Origin: Candidatus Rokuibacteriota bacterium | GTDB lineage: Bacteria > Methylomirabilota > Methylomirabilia > Rokubacteriales > CSP1-6 | Assembly (NCBI GenBank): GCA_003221515.1 | Contig: QHSI01000102.1 | Span: forward strand, 1 to 59,000 | Direction: 5' to 3' | DNA length: 59,000 nucleotides | Shown here: positions 41,601 through 50,048 of the stretch, in pieces | How positions within the stretch are numbered: position 1 is the stretch's first letter | How the letters are laid out: every line of letters begins with the position of its first letter | Notes under the pieces: model-generated | What the model saw: only the letters and a program-made list of their open reading frames with translations | The model's database searches: none | Told to the model about the DNA's origin: nothing | Program-made: the position numbers and the translations under genes

Positions 41601-42344
41601 GTGACCGGTCTGTTCGTCGCCGCGCGCTATCTGACGATTGTGCCAATTCCTGGGCCTACTTCCGGGCACCCCGGCGCGCTGGGGCGAGCGGCGGCGTGGT
41701 TTCCGGTAATCGGTCTCGGTCTCGGGGTGTTCCTGATAATCGTCGAGAAGATCACCTTAGTGCTCTTTCCCTCGCTCCTGGCCGGGCTCCTCACGGTGAC
41801 GGCCTGGAAGCTCGTGACCGGCGGCCTGCACCTCGACGGCCTCGCCGACTGTCTCGACGGTCTCGGCGGGCGCGACGCCGAGCATCGGCTCGCGATCATG
41901 CGCGACAGCCGCATCGGCGCGTTCGGCGCGATCGGCCTCATCCTCTTCTTGCTCCTCGAGATCGGCGCGGTCGTCGAGCTGCCACCGGGCGTGCGCGCGC
42001 GCACGCTGCTCGTCGTGCCGGTGATCGCGCGCGCGACGCCGTCGCTGCTCGCGCTCCTGTTCCCGGCGGCCAAGTCCGAGGGATTCGGCGCGGCGTTCAG
42101 CGCGAGCGTCGGCAGGCGCGCCGCGCCGATCGCGCTGGCGATCGCGTTGCTGGTGGCGGCCACGGCACTTCGCTCGCTCGGCGTCGTGGTGCTCGCGGTG
42201 GCGCTCTTGAGCGCGGTGGCCGTCGCGCGTTTCGTCGCGACGCGCGTCGCCGGAATCACCGGTGACGTGCTCGGGGCCGCGATCGAGGTGGCGGAGCTGG
42301 CCGGTCTCCTCACGGTATCGGCGTGGTCGCGGCTGGTAGCCTGA
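41601..42344 (+). CDS. cobS: Adenosylcobinamide-GDP ribazoletransferase (cobalamin synthase)
   Basis: 247-aa integral membrane enzyme joining adenosylcobinamide-GDP with alpha-ribazole in the last steps of B12 assembly. Start GTG 41601 gives VTGLFVAARYLTIVPIPGPT; GGLHLDGLADCLDGLGGRD is the conserved acidic motif binding the divalent metal, followed by RIGAFGAIGLILFLLLEIGA and further membrane segments. cobC overlaps its 3' end by 22 bases. cobU and cobT lie 11 kb downstream with the B12 uptake genes. Confidence 0.93.
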   Translation: MTGLFVAARYLTIVPIPGPTSGHPGALGRAAAWFPVIGLGLGVFLIIVEKITLVLFPSLLAGLLTVTAWKLVTGGLHLDGLADCLDGLGGRDAEHRLAIMRDSRIGAFGAIGLILFLLLEIGAVVELPPGVRARTLLVVPVIARATPSLLALLFPAAKSEGFGAAFSASVGRRAAPIALAIALLVAATALRSLGVVVLAVALLSAVAVARFVATRVAGITGDVLGAAIEVAELAGLLTVSAWSRLVA

Positions 42345-42937
42345 TCTACCTCTTCCGTCACGGCGAGGTCGTGCTCGCCGAGACCGGCCGATTCATCGGT
42401 CACCTCGACGTCCCGCTCTCGGCTCGGGGCGAGCGTCAGAGCGCCGCGCAGGCGGCCCGGCTCGCCGCGATCGACGTGGCGGCGGTGTTCGCGAGCGATC
42501 TGGAGCGCGCCCGGCGGACCGGCGAGATCATCGGCGCGCCCCATCAGCTGAAGCCCACCGTGGTGCCGGCGCTCCGCGAGATGGCGATGGGACGCTGGGA
42601 AGGGCTCACCGCCGCCGAGATCAAGCAGCGGGAGCCCGAGCAGTTCGCCCAGTGGATGTCGAGCGTCGGCGAGTTCCCGTTCCCGGACGGCGAGAGCATC
42701 CCGGACCTCGAGGCCCGCGCCTGGCCCGCGTTCGAATCGCTCGCGGCCGCGCACGCCGGTCGGGCGATCGCTGTCGTGGCGCACGGCGGAACGAACCGCA
42801 CGCTCATCTGTCGCGCGCTCGGGCTTCCGCGGGGCCGGCTGCTGGCGCTGGGTCAGGGTTACGGCGCGCTCACCGTCCTCGAGCGAATCGGCCAGGCGTG
42901 GCACCTGCGACATCTCAACGAACTGCCGATGCTATAA
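42323..42937 (+). CDS. cobC: Alpha-ribazole-5'-phosphate phosphatase / histidine phosphatase CobC
   Basis: 204-aa histidine phosphatase. The phospho-His motif LFRHGE (residues 10-15), second-site FASDLERARRTGEIIGAP and MAMGRWEGLTAAEIKQREPE are those of the phosphoglycerate-mutase-like fold; the proton-donor Glu region follows and VVAHGGTNRTLICRALGL holds the second catalytic His. Overlap with cobS and the context of B12 assembly favour the alpha-ribazole phosphatase role over a general sugar phosphatase. GTG 42323 start. Confidence 0.85.
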   Translation: MVAAGSLIYLFRHGEVVLAETGRFIGHLDVPLSARGERQSAAQAARLAAIDVAAVFASDLERARRTGEIIGAPHQLKPTVVPALREMAMGRWEGLTAAEIKQREPEQFAQWMSSVGEFPFPDGESIPDLEARAWPAFESLAAAHAGRAIAVVAHGGTNRTLICRALGLPRGRLLALGQGYGALTVLERIGQAWHLRHLNELPML

Positions 42938-42941
42938 GGTA

Positions 42942-43004
42942 GTGCGCGCCGCAGGCGGTCGCGGGGCTGGGGCCCCGCCCGCCGAGGTGCGACTCTCAAT
43001 GGTC
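42942..43004 (+). repeat. REP-like hairpin repeat, family B, tandem copy 1
   Basis: 63-base unit beginning GTGCGCGCCGCAGGCGGTCG, containing the 7-bp hairpin GCGGGGC-TGGG-GCCCCGC with outer GGCGG/CCGCC pairing, and ending CGACTCTCAATGGTC. It starts four bases after the cobC stop codon. A second near-identical unit follows directly. Confidence 0.85.
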
Positions 43005-43067
43005 GTGCGCGCCGCAGGCGGTCGCGGGGCTGGGGTCCCGCCCGCCGAGGCGCGACTCTAAATAATC
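43005..43067 (+). repeat. REP-like hairpin repeat, family B, tandem copy 2
   Basis: Second 63-base unit, differing at only a few positions (the hairpin centre reads TGGGG-TCCCG instead of TGGGG-CCCCG), followed by eight bases of a third unit (GTGCGACT, 43068-43075). Together with the copy at 18111 this defines a dispersed family; the tandem pair separates cobC from the peptide-binding protein gene and may terminate transcription. Confidence 0.85.
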
Positions 43068-43092
43068 GTGCGACTCCAGTAGAGGGGACACC

Positions 43093-44652
43093 ATGAACCT
43101 GCACGCGAGACGTCGGAGCATCGCGGCCGTCGCGCTCCTGGTGCTGAGTGCGCTCGTCGTGAGCACCGCGCGGGCCCAGGATCAACCGAAGGCCGGCGGC
43201 GTGCTCAAGGTGGCGATGATCGGCGAGCCGCCCACGCTCGACCTGCACACGACGACGGCCACGATCGTGCAGCAGATCACCTGGCACGTCTACGAAGGGC
43301 TCTACACCTACGACCGGACCTACAGCGCGATCCCGCTCCTGGTCGAGGGCCACGCCGTCAGCGACAGCGGCAAGACGTACACCTTCCGGCTGCGCCGTGG
43401 CGTGAAGTTCCACAATGGCAAGGAGCTGACGTCGGCCGACGTCGTGCCGTCGCTCCAGCGCTGGGGTCGCCTGGCGACACCCGGCAAGCAGTTCTGGAAG
43501 AACGTCGAGGGCGTGGAGGCGAAGGATCCGTACACGGTGGTGATGTACCTCAAGGACACGTCGGGCGCGCTCTTGATGGGCCTGGCGCGTCCCAACAACG
43601 GCGCCGTCATCTATCCACGCGAGGTGGTCGAGGCCGCCGGCGACAAGCCGGTGACGGAGTACATCGGCACCGGCCCCTACCGCTTCGTCGAGCACAAGCC
43701 CGACCGTCACGTGAAGGTCGCGCGCTTCAAGGACTACGCGGCCCGGACCGACGCGCCGGACGGCTTTGGCGGCAAGCGGACCGCCTACGTCGACGAGATC
43801 CTCTTCATTCCCGTGCCGGACGTGGCCGTGCGCCAGGCCGGCGTGGAGACCGGCGAGTACCACTACGCCCAGCAGCTTCAACAAGATATGCACGAGCGGG
43901 TGAAGAACGCACCCGGGGTGGTGGCCGGCATCATCAAGCCCGAGGGCTGGCCCACCGCGGTGCTGAACCACAAGCAGGGGCTCATGACCGACAAGCGCAT
44001 CCGCCAGGCCTTCCAGGCCGCGCTCGACATGCAGGAGATCATGGCCGCCGGGTTCGGCGACAAGGCGTTCTACCGGCTCGACCCCGGGCTCTCGTTCCCG
44101 GAGCAGCCGCAGTGGCACAGCCGCGCGGGCGGCGAGCTCTACAACCAGAAGAACCCGGCCAGGGCGAAGAAGCTCCTGCAGGAGGCGGGCTACGCCGGCC
44201 AGCCCGTGCGCTGGATCACGACCAGGGAGTACCAGTGGATGTACAAGAACGCGATCGTGGCCAAGCAGCAGCTGGAGGCGGCGGGATTCAAGATCGATCT
44301 GCAAGTCGTCGACTGGGCCACGCTCGTGCAGCGTCGCAACAAGCCCGAGCTCTTCGACGTCTTCTCGACGGGCATCACGTTCAACCCCGAGCCCGCCTTC
44401 GCCACCAGCGTGGCGTGCAACTGGCCGGGCTGGTGGTGCACCGAGGAGAAGGAGAAGCTGATGGAGGCGCTCGCGCGGGAGAGCGACCCGCGCAAGCGCA
44501 AGGCGATCTGGGAGAAGGTCCAGCAGATCTTCTACGAGGACGTCGGGCGCATCAAGTTCGGCGACGAGTTCGGGCTGGTCGCCTATCGCAAGGAGCTGCA
44601 GGGCTTTCGACCGACCAACGAGGCGAATTTCTGGAACGTGTGGCTGAAGTGA
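43093..44652 (+). CDS. Peptide/nickel-type ABC transporter substrate-binding protein
   Basis: 519-aa periplasmic binding protein of the SBP_bac_5 family. Signal peptide MNLHARRRSIAAVALLVLSA with cleavage near TARAQ; mature start DQPKAGGVLKVAMIGEPPTL, the standard opening. TYTFRLRRGVKFHNGKELTS, GTGPYRFVEHKPDRHVKVAR and the C-terminal REYQWMYKNAIVAKQQLEAA confirm the fold. It should bind peptides, nickel complexes, opines or glutathione. Two permease genes follow, but no ATPase gene. Confidence 0.92.
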   Translation: MNLHARRRSIAAVALLVLSALVVSTARAQDQPKAGGVLKVAMIGEPPTLDLHTTTATIVQQITWHVYEGLYTYDRTYSAIPLLVEGHAVSDSGKTYTFRLRRGVKFHNGKELTSADVVPSLQRWGRLATPGKQFWKNVEGVEAKDPYTVVMYLKDTSGALLMGLARPNNGAVIYPREVVEAAGDKPVTEYIGTGPYRFVEHKPDRHVKVARFKDYAARTDAPDGFGGKRTAYVDEILFIPVPDVAVRQAGVETGEYHYAQQLQQDMHERVKNAPGVVAGIIKPEGWPTAVLNHKQGLMTDKRIRQAFQAALDMQEIMAAGFGDKAFYRLDPGLSFPEQPQWHSRAGGELYNQKNPARAKKLLQEAGYAGQPVRWITTREYQWMYKNAIVAKQQLEAAGFKIDLQVVDWATLVQRRNKPELFDVFSTGITFNPEPAFATSVACNWPGWWCTEEKEKLMEALARESDPRKRKAIWEKVQQIFYEDVGRIKFGDEFGLVAYRKELQGFRPTNEANFWNVWLK

Positions 44653-44674
44653 GCGCCGGGGACACGCGCCGGCG

Positions 44675-45619
44675 GTGAAGGTCTACATCGTCCGCCGGCT
44701 CCTCGCGCTGATCCCGGTGGCGCTGGTCGTGGCCACCGTCTCGTTCGTGCTGATCCATCTGGCGCCCGGCGATCCGGCCTCGGTCATCGCCGGGCCCGAC
44801 GCCTCGCGCGAAGACGTCACGCGAATCGAGCGCCAGCTGGGGCTGGACGCGCCGCTCCCGGTGCAGCTCGGCCGCTGGTACGTGCAGCTGGCGCAGGGCA
44901 ACCTCGGCCAGTCCATCTTCCTTCGCAAGCCGGTCACCGAGGCGATCCTCGACCGCGTCGAGCCGACCCTGCTGCTCACCCTCTTCGCGATCGTCGTCGC
45001 GAGCCTCATCGGCGTGCCGGCCGGCGTGATCTCGGCCCGCTACCACAACTCGACGACTGACCAGGTGTTCATGGCGCTGGCGCTGGTCGGCATCTCGGTG
45101 CCGAACTTCCTGGCCGGCCTCCTGCTGATCCTCTGCTTCTCGGTGTGGCTCGGATGGTTTCCGGTCGCCGGCTACTCGCCGCTCGAGTACGGCTGGCTCA
45201 AGACCCTTCGCTCGCTCGTCCTGCCGGCGTTCGCGCTAGGGGTCGTGCAGTCGGCGCTGATCGCGCGGATCGCGCGCTCGGCGATGCTCGACGTGCTGCG
45301 CGAGCAGTACATCGTCGCCGGCCGCGCCAAGGGGTTGGGCGAGCGCGCGGTGATCTACAAGCACGCCCTCAAGAACGCCATGATCCCGACGGTGACGATC
45401 ATCGGCATCAGCTTCGCGGTGCTGATCTCGGGCGCCGTCGTGATCGAGACCGTGTTCAACATCCCCGGGCTCGGCCGCCTGATCATCTCGGCGGTCCTGC
45501 GACGCGACTACCCGGTGATTCAGGGCGTGGTGCTGTGCATCGCCGGCGTCTACATGCTGATCAACCTCGCCGTGGACCTCTCCTACCTCGCCTTCGACCC
45601 GCGCGTGAGGTATCAGTGA
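44675..45619 (+). CDS. Peptide/nickel-type ABC transporter permease, DppB family
   Basis: 314-aa inner-membrane permease with six membrane segments. The N-terminal YIVRRLLALIPVALVVATVS and LIHLAPGDPASVIAGPDASR are characteristic of DppB/OppB/NikB; the EAA cytoplasmic loop reads REQYIVAGRAKGLGERAVIY. It starts 22 bases after the binding-protein gene and overlaps the next permease start by one base, forming the importer's membrane dimer. Confidence 0.92.
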   Translation: MKVYIVRRLLALIPVALVVATVSFVLIHLAPGDPASVIAGPDASREDVTRIERQLGLDAPLPVQLGRWYVQLAQGNLGQSIFLRKPVTEAILDRVEPTLLLTLFAIVVASLIGVPAGVISARYHNSTTDQVFMALALVGISVPNFLAGLLLILCFSVWLGWFPVAGYSPLEYGWLKTLRSLVLPAFALGVVQSALIARIARSAMLDVLREQYIVAGRAKGLGERAVIYKHALKNAMIPTVTIIGISFAVLISGAVVIETVFNIPGLGRLIISAVLRRDYPVIQGVVLCIAGVYMLINLAVDLSYLAFDPRVRYQ

Positions 45620-46479
45620 TGCTCGCGCGGCTGGCCCGCCGCAAGATCACGCTGATCGGCGCGGCGCTGATGGCGGTGATGCTGGTGCTCGGAACCCTCG
45701 GGCCGGTGGTGGCCGGGAACCCGACCCGCATGGACGTCGCCTCGCGGCTGGCGCCGCCGAGCGCGGTCCATTGGTTCGGGACCGACGACGTGGGGCGCGA
45801 CGTGTTCAGCCGCGTGATCCACGGTGCGCGCCTGTCGCTGCTGGTGGGCTCGGCCGTCGTCGCGCTTTCGCTCGTCGTCGGAGTGTCGTGCGGGCTGATC
45901 GCCGGCTACTACCGGAGGCTCGACAACGTCGTCATGCGCGTGATGGACGGGCTCATGGCTTTTCCGGCGATCATCCTGGCGATCGCGCTGATGGCGGCGC
46001 TCGGCCCGAGCGTCGCCAACGTGGTGCTGGCCATCGGCGTCGTGTACTCGCCACGCGTGGCGCGCATCGTCCGCGGCTCGGTCCTGGTCATTCGCGAGAC
46101 CGCGTACGTGGAGGCGGCGCGGGCGCTCGGCGCCGCGGACGCGACGCTCATCGGACGCCACGTGCTGCCGAACTGCCTGTCGCCGGTGATCGTGCAGGGA
46201 AGCTTCGTCTTCGCGGCGGCCGTGCTCACCGAGGCCGCCCTCTCGTTCCTCGGCGTGGGCGTGCCGCCCTTCGTGCCGTCATGGGGCAACATCCTGTCCG
46301 ACGGCCGGCTCTACCTCCAGCAGGCGCCGTGGCTCGTGCTCTATCCCGGCGCCGCGATCATGATGACGATCCTCGGCCTCAACCTGTTAGGTGACGGGCT
46401 GCGCGACCTGCTCGATCCGAAGCTCGCCGGCGACAGCGTCCACGAATCCCGGGGACTCCAGACCCAGCGCGCCAACTGA
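45619..46479 (+). CDS. Peptide/nickel-type ABC transporter permease, DppC family
   Basis: 286-aa partner permease. The family opening LARLARRKITLIGAALMAVM and the motif HWFGTDDVGRDVFSRVIHGA (FGTDxxGRD, DppC/OppC signature) are clear, as is the EAA loop AYVEAARALGAADATLIGRH. ATG 45619 overlaps the upstream TGA by one base. No DppD/DppF ATPases follow; the next 280 bases hold no gene and the downstream genes are unrelated, so the energising subunits must lie elsewhere or be shared. Confidence 0.93.
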   Translation: MLARLARRKITLIGAALMAVMLVLGTLGPVVAGNPTRMDVASRLAPPSAVHWFGTDDVGRDVFSRVIHGARLSLLVGSAVVALSLVVGVSCGLIAGYYRRLDNVVMRVMDGLMAFPAIILAIALMAALGPSVANVVLAIGVVYSPRVARIVRGSVLVIRETAYVEAARALGAADATLIGRHVLPNCLSPVIVQGSFVFAAAVLTEAALSFLGVGVPPFVPSWGNILSDGRLYLQQAPWLVLYPGAAIMMTILGLNLLGDGLRDLLDPKLAGDSVHESRGLQTQRAN

Positions 46480-46758
46480 GGGAGGTCCACAGGCCGCACC
46501 GTGGGGAGGAGGCCAGGGGATCGCGCGCGATCCCGAAGTCCGGGGCGCTGATGGCCGGCGCCGACCCACGACGAGACGGCTGCGCCCCGGCGATTTGGGA
46601 GGGCCTGGTTAGAAAAACCTGAGCACCGGGCGATTTTTGACCGGAGGGGTCGACCACCACCACCGCATCCCAGTGATGTTGCTGGGATTTAGCTAGGCAC
46701 CGTTCCTGCACATACCCCTGGCAGGCGCACACGACGCGCTCAGGGAGGCTAGACAGCG
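46480..46758. other. Intergenic region with no recognised gene
   Basis: 279 bases between the DppC gene and the DUF2059-like gene. Part of it (about 46605-46700) is richer in A/T than the surroundings and includes TTAGAAAAACCTGAGCACC, which hints at an old mobile-element end, but no transposase frame, terminal repeat pair or conserved protein was recognised on either strand. GGGAGG just before 46759 is the downstream RBS. Confidence 0.3.
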
Positions 46759-47646
46759 ATGGCTCGGGAATGGACGATCCTAGCGGCAATCGGCACGGTG
46801 CTCATCTTCAGCGGATCACCCGCGACCGCATCCGTCTCGAACAGCGGGTCAGACGCCCGAGCCGTGACGGCCGCCGGACCGGTGTCCGGGGCCGAGCGGA
46901 GCGGCCTCGACGAGCTTCTCGAGCGCTCCGGCCTTCGCGTTCAACTGGAAGGCCTGGCGGCAGGAGTCCGGGTTCAGTTCCTGCGGGGTCAGGGCCGGAT
47001 CAGCAGCCAGGACCGGGCGACGATCGACCGTATCGCGTCGACGAACTTCGACGCCGACGCCATTTACTCCCGGATCAAGCTCGAGTTCGAGCGTAACCTC
47101 GACGCCGAGAAGCTCGCTGGCGCGCTCGCGTGGTACCGTTCACCGCTCGGCAAGCGCATCACCGCGCTCGAGCTGATGGCCCTGGCCTTCGAGAAAGGTT
47201 GGGACAGCGCCGTGAGCATCGAGCGGAAGCAGGCCTCGCTGCAGCGCATCGCCCTCGTCGAGCGTCTGGACGCCAGCGGCGGCGCGTCCGAAACGACGGT
47301 GGACGTGACCCTGTCGATCGTCCGCAGCCTGACCCGCGCGTTCCAGCCCGTGCTGCCCGCGTCGGCCCGCGTCAGCAACGCTCAGCTCGAAGACCAGATC
47401 GCGACGGCCCGCAGCCGTACGCTGGAGCAGATCCGAGGCGCGTGCCTCGTGAGCATGCTTCTCGCCTATCGCAGCCTCACGGACCAGGAGCTGGCCGAGT
47501 ACGTGAAGTTCGTGGAGTCCGAGGCCGGCCAGTGGTACATGAGCGTGATGAACAGCGCGCTCCTCGTGGCCATCGACGTCGCGGCCGCGGCCACCGCCAG
47601 CGACCTCGCGACCGCGGTGCCTCAAGTAGTGGGCGACCACCGCTAA
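46759..47646 (+). CDS. Exported DUF2059-like protein
   Basis: 295-aa secreted protein: signal peptide MAREWTILAAIGTVLIFSGS with cleavage near PATA, then an all-helical chain. LDAEKLAGALAWYRSPLGKR (about residues 113-132) and the C-terminal EYVKFVESEAGQWYMSVMN resemble the (Y/W)YxSxxG elements of DUF2059 proteins, whose function is unknown; two copies of that element suggest internal duplication. It precedes an opposite-strand DUF3047 gene. Confidence 0.65.
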   Translation: MAREWTILAAIGTVLIFSGSPATASVSNSGSDARAVTAAGPVSGAERSGLDELLERSGLRVQLEGLAAGVRVQFLRGQGRISSQDRATIDRIASTNFDADAIYSRIKLEFERNLDAEKLAGALAWYRSPLGKRITALELMALAFEKGWDSAVSIERKQASLQRIALVERLDASGGASETTVDVTLSIVRSLTRAFQPVLPASARVSNAQLEDQIATARSRTLEQIRGACLVSMLLAYRSLTDQELAEYVKFVESEAGQWYMSVMNSALLVAIDVAAAATASDLATAVPQVVGDHR

Positions 47647-47653
47647 GCGGCGG

Positions 47654-48325
47654 TCAGGGCTTCCGGAAGAGGATCGCTCCGAAGAAGGACTCAGCGGACG
47701 ACAGCGTGTCGTCCGAGTCGATCGCCACCGAGATGACCCCCGGGTTCTCGGGCTGCTCCCCGTAGACCTTCACGTAGTCGTCGACCACGTTACGTCGCTC
47801 GGTGAACCACTTGCCGAGCTCGGCCGTTCCGGTGCGCACCACCACGTAGTGGACCATCCCGGTCTTCTCGCTCGGCACGAAGCTGCCGACCGGCGAGGCC
47901 GCATCCCAGATGTAGCCGATGATGCGCGAACGGAATGCCTGCGGGAAGTGCGGCCACGTCACGTAGATCTGAGCCGCCTCGTCGTCGGTGCTCTTCTTCG
48001 CGGCGTTGGCGCCCTTGGGAAGCTCGACGACCCGCCAGCTCCACTCGAGAATCGGCGTCTGCTTGAGGTTGACCTTGCCCTTGATGTCCTTGCTGATCGT
48101 CGAGCTCTCGACCTTGCTCTTGAGGTGGAGCACGCGGTGGCCGTCGTTCTCGACGACGGTCATGTCGTATTGCGGTAGACCCCACGTCTGCCCGCCCTGC
48201 CAACCTTCGGGGATTCCCTTGACCCCGACCTTCTGGCTCTTCCAGTCCTCGACCACGACGACGTCGGCCGCCCAGGCGGCGACCGTGGATGCCAGCAGCA
48301 ACGCGAGCACGACGAACCGCGTCAT
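47654..48325 (-). CDS. DUF3047 family exported protein
   Basis: 223-aa protein with signal peptide MTRFVVLALLLASTVAAWAA. The body DDEAAQIYVTWPHFPQAFRS, IIGYIWDAASPVGSFVPSEK and ESFFGAILFRKP matches DUF3047, a lectin-like beta-sandwich domain of unknown ligand common in environmental bacteria. ATG 48325 has a purine-rich upstream stretch; the gene diverges from the hslR-like gene 37 bases away. Confidence 0.78.
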   Translation of the reverse strand: MTRFVVLALLLASTVAAWAADVVVVEDWKSQKVGVKGIPEGWQGGQTWGLPQYDMTVVENDGHRVLHLKSKVESSTISKDIKGKVNLKQTPILEWSWRVVELPKGANAAKKSTDDEAAQIYVTWPHFPQAFRSRIIGYIWDAASPVGSFVPSEKTGMVHYVVVRTGTAELGKWFTERRNVVDDYVKVYGEQPENPGVISVAIDSDDTLSSAESFFGAILFRKP

Positions 48326-48362
48326 GTCCGAGGCTCCCTCGGGCCTATGATACCGTCTCCTC

Positions 48363-48740
48363 GTGCAGAGCCGTCCTGATTCGCTCCGAGTGGACAAATG
48401 GCTTTGGGCGGCGCGCGTCTTCAAGACCCGCAGCCTCGCCGCGTCCGCGTGCGACGGCGGCAAGGTGGACGTCAACGATCAGGCGGTGAAGCCGGCCAAG
48501 AACCTCCGCGCCGGCGACGTCGTGAAGGTGACTCTGCCGCAGGGGCGACGCCGGATCGTCAAGGTCGCCGCGCTCGATGACCGGCGCGGCTCCGCGACGA
48601 CCGCCAAGGCGCTGTACGAGGACCTGACGCCGCCCGAGCCGCCGCGTCTTCGCCGGGCGCCGCCGCCGTGGCGCCCCCCCGGCGCCGGCCGCCCCACCAA
48701 GCGCGAGCGCCGCGACCTGAGCAGACTGAGAGGACGCTAA
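48363..48740 (+). CDS. S4-domain RNA-binding protein, HslR/Hsp15-like
   Basis: 125-aa protein with an N-terminal S4 fold: RVDKWLWAARVFKTRSLAAS and DGGKVDVNDQAVKPAKNLRA (about residues 9-49), then a basic Pro-rich tail. E. coli Hsp15 rescues stalled 50S subunits carrying tRNA; similar small S4 proteins of this size may do the same here. GTG 48363 start. The DUF169 gene overlaps its stop by one base. Confidence 0.82.
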   Translation: MQSRPDSLRVDKWLWAARVFKTRSLAASACDGGKVDVNDQAVKPAKNLRAGDVVKVTLPQGRRRIVKVAALDDRRGSATTAKALYEDLTPPEPPRLRRAPPPWRPPGAGRPTKRERRDLSRLRGR

Positions 48741-49534
48741 TGCAAGAGCCTGCGAAACAGTATGACTGGAACGCGATCGTCGACGGCCTCAATCGCTACA
48801 TCCGTCTGCGCTCGATTCCCATCGGCATGAAGCTCTTCGAGACCGTCGAGGCGATGGAAGCCATCCCGAAGATCCGCCGCCCGAAATCTCGGCACACCAC
48901 CGATCAGATCGTCGCCCAGGCGCGCCAGCTCGGCTGGACGGTGGGCATCACGATGGCGGATCTCATCGGCGCCCAGTGCGGCGCCGTCATCGGGCTCCAT
49001 CCTCAGGACGACGAGTGGCTCTCCGGACAGCGCATGGCCGGCGTCTGGTTCAAGACCAAAGAGGATGCGAGCCTGCACCAGCACGCGATGGACTGTGTCC
49101 CGCACGGCCGTTACCGGGCCATGGCCGTCTCGCCGCTCACCGCGGGGCGACTCGACCCGCCAGATATTTGCCTCATCTACGGGACGCCCGGGCAGATGAT
49201 CTTCTTCATCAACGGGCTGCAGTGGACGGGATACCGGAAGCTCAGCTTCACGTCGGTCGGCGAGTCGGCGTGCGCCGACTCGTGGGGCAAGGCGCTCAAG
49301 ACCGGGGAACCCGCGCTGACGATCCCGTGCTATGCCGAGCGGCGCTACGGCGGCGTGGCGGACGACGAATTGCTGATGGCCATCCCGCCGCGCTTCTTGC
49401 CCAAGGTGATCGAGGGACTGGCGGCGCTCGACAAGAACGGGCTGCGGTACCCCGTGCCGCCCTACGGCATCCAGTCGGACGCCGGCGCAGGGCTGGCGGT
49501 GAGCTACGCGGCCAAGGAGGCGAAGCCACGATGA
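48740..49534 (+). CDS. DUF169 family protein
   Basis: 264-aa cytosolic protein of the DUF169 family: IPIGMKLFETVEAMEAIPKI, GAQCGAVIGLHPQDDEWLSG, YGTPGQMIFFINGLQWTGYR and a C-terminal YPVPPYGIQSDAGAGLAVSY. Several Cys positions in conserved blocks suggest metal or thiol chemistry, but no activity is established for the family. It sits between an hslR-like gene and a cyclic-nucleotide-binding protein, with four-base ATGA overlap to the latter. Confidence 0.85.
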   Translation: MQEPAKQYDWNAIVDGLNRYIRLRSIPIGMKLFETVEAMEAIPKIRRPKSRHTTDQIVAQARQLGWTVGITMADLIGAQCGAVIGLHPQDDEWLSGQRMAGVWFKTKEDASLHQHAMDCVPHGRYRAMAVSPLTAGRLDPPDICLIYGTPGQMIFFINGLQWTGYRKLSFTSVGESACADSWGKALKTGEPALTIPCYAERRYGGVADDELLMAIPPRFLPKVIEGLAALDKNGLRYPVPPYGIQSDAGAGLAVSYAAKEAKPR

Positions 49535-49989
49535 AACTGATCGGCGACATCTTCGACGGGTACCGGACCGCCCGCGATGAGAAGATCAGGCTCCTCGAAC
49601 GGGTGCCCATCTTCGAGGGATGCAGCACCCGGCAGCTGCGCGCCGTCGCCGACATCTCGAAGGTCGTGGAAGTCCCCGAGCGCACCGTGCTCACCCGCCA
49701 GGGCGAGCCGGGCGAGGAGTTCTTCATCATCGTCGACGGGACGGCGCTGGTGACGCTCTCGATGCACAAGAAGCACCGACTCAAACCCGGCGAGTTCTTC
49801 GGCGAGATGAGCCTGCTCGACGGCGGGCCGCGCTCGGCCACGGTCAAGGCCGAGACCGATCTGCGCGTGCTGGTGATCAATCGTGCCCACTTCTGGGAGC
49901 TCATCAGCGCAGTGCCAGAGCTGACGCAGCAGATGCTCGTCGGCCTCTCCCGTCGTCTCCGCGCCATCGAAAACACGATGAATGCGTAA
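49531..49989 (+). CDS. Cyclic nucleotide-binding domain protein without DNA-binding domain
   Basis: 152-aa protein consisting of a single CRP-type effector domain: VPIFEGCSTRQLRAVADISK, VLTRQGEPGEEFFIIVDGTA and the phosphate-binding loop PGEFFGEMSLLDGGPRSATV (about residues 88-107) with the G-E-x-S-L-L and P-R-S-A cAMP motif. No helix-turn-helix follows, so it is not a transcription factor but a signal-sensing partner, probably for the DUF169 protein encoded just upstream with ATGA coupling. Confidence 0.86.
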   Translation: MKLIGDIFDGYRTARDEKIRLLERVPIFEGCSTRQLRAVADISKVVEVPERTVLTRQGEPGEEFFIIVDGTALVTLSMHKKHRLKPGEFFGEMSLLDGGPRSATVKAETDLRVLVINRAHFWELISAVPELTQQMLVGLSRRLRAIENTMNA

Positions 49990-50008
49990 GTCCAAAACGC
50001 GAGGTCGA

Positions 50009-50030
50009 GGGGGGCCCTTCGAGGCCCCCC
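50009..50030. terminator. Family A hairpin between converging genes
   Basis: GGGGGGCC, loop CTTCGA, GGCCCCCC in the 59-base gap between the CNBD gene stop (49989) and the end of the converging histidine kinase gene (50049). Identical stem and loop to the gspD copy at 24597. Its position serves as a bidirectional terminator; there is a short AT stretch (ATCTATTC) on the forward side. Confidence 0.65.
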
Positions 50031-50048
50031 ATCTATTCAAAACCTCCC

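Noticed and set aside
46600..46700. Possible insertion-sequence remnant in the gap after the DppC gene
   Set aside because: Lower GC and some translated similarity to nothing recognised; no inverted ends, transposase or target duplication could be demonstrated.
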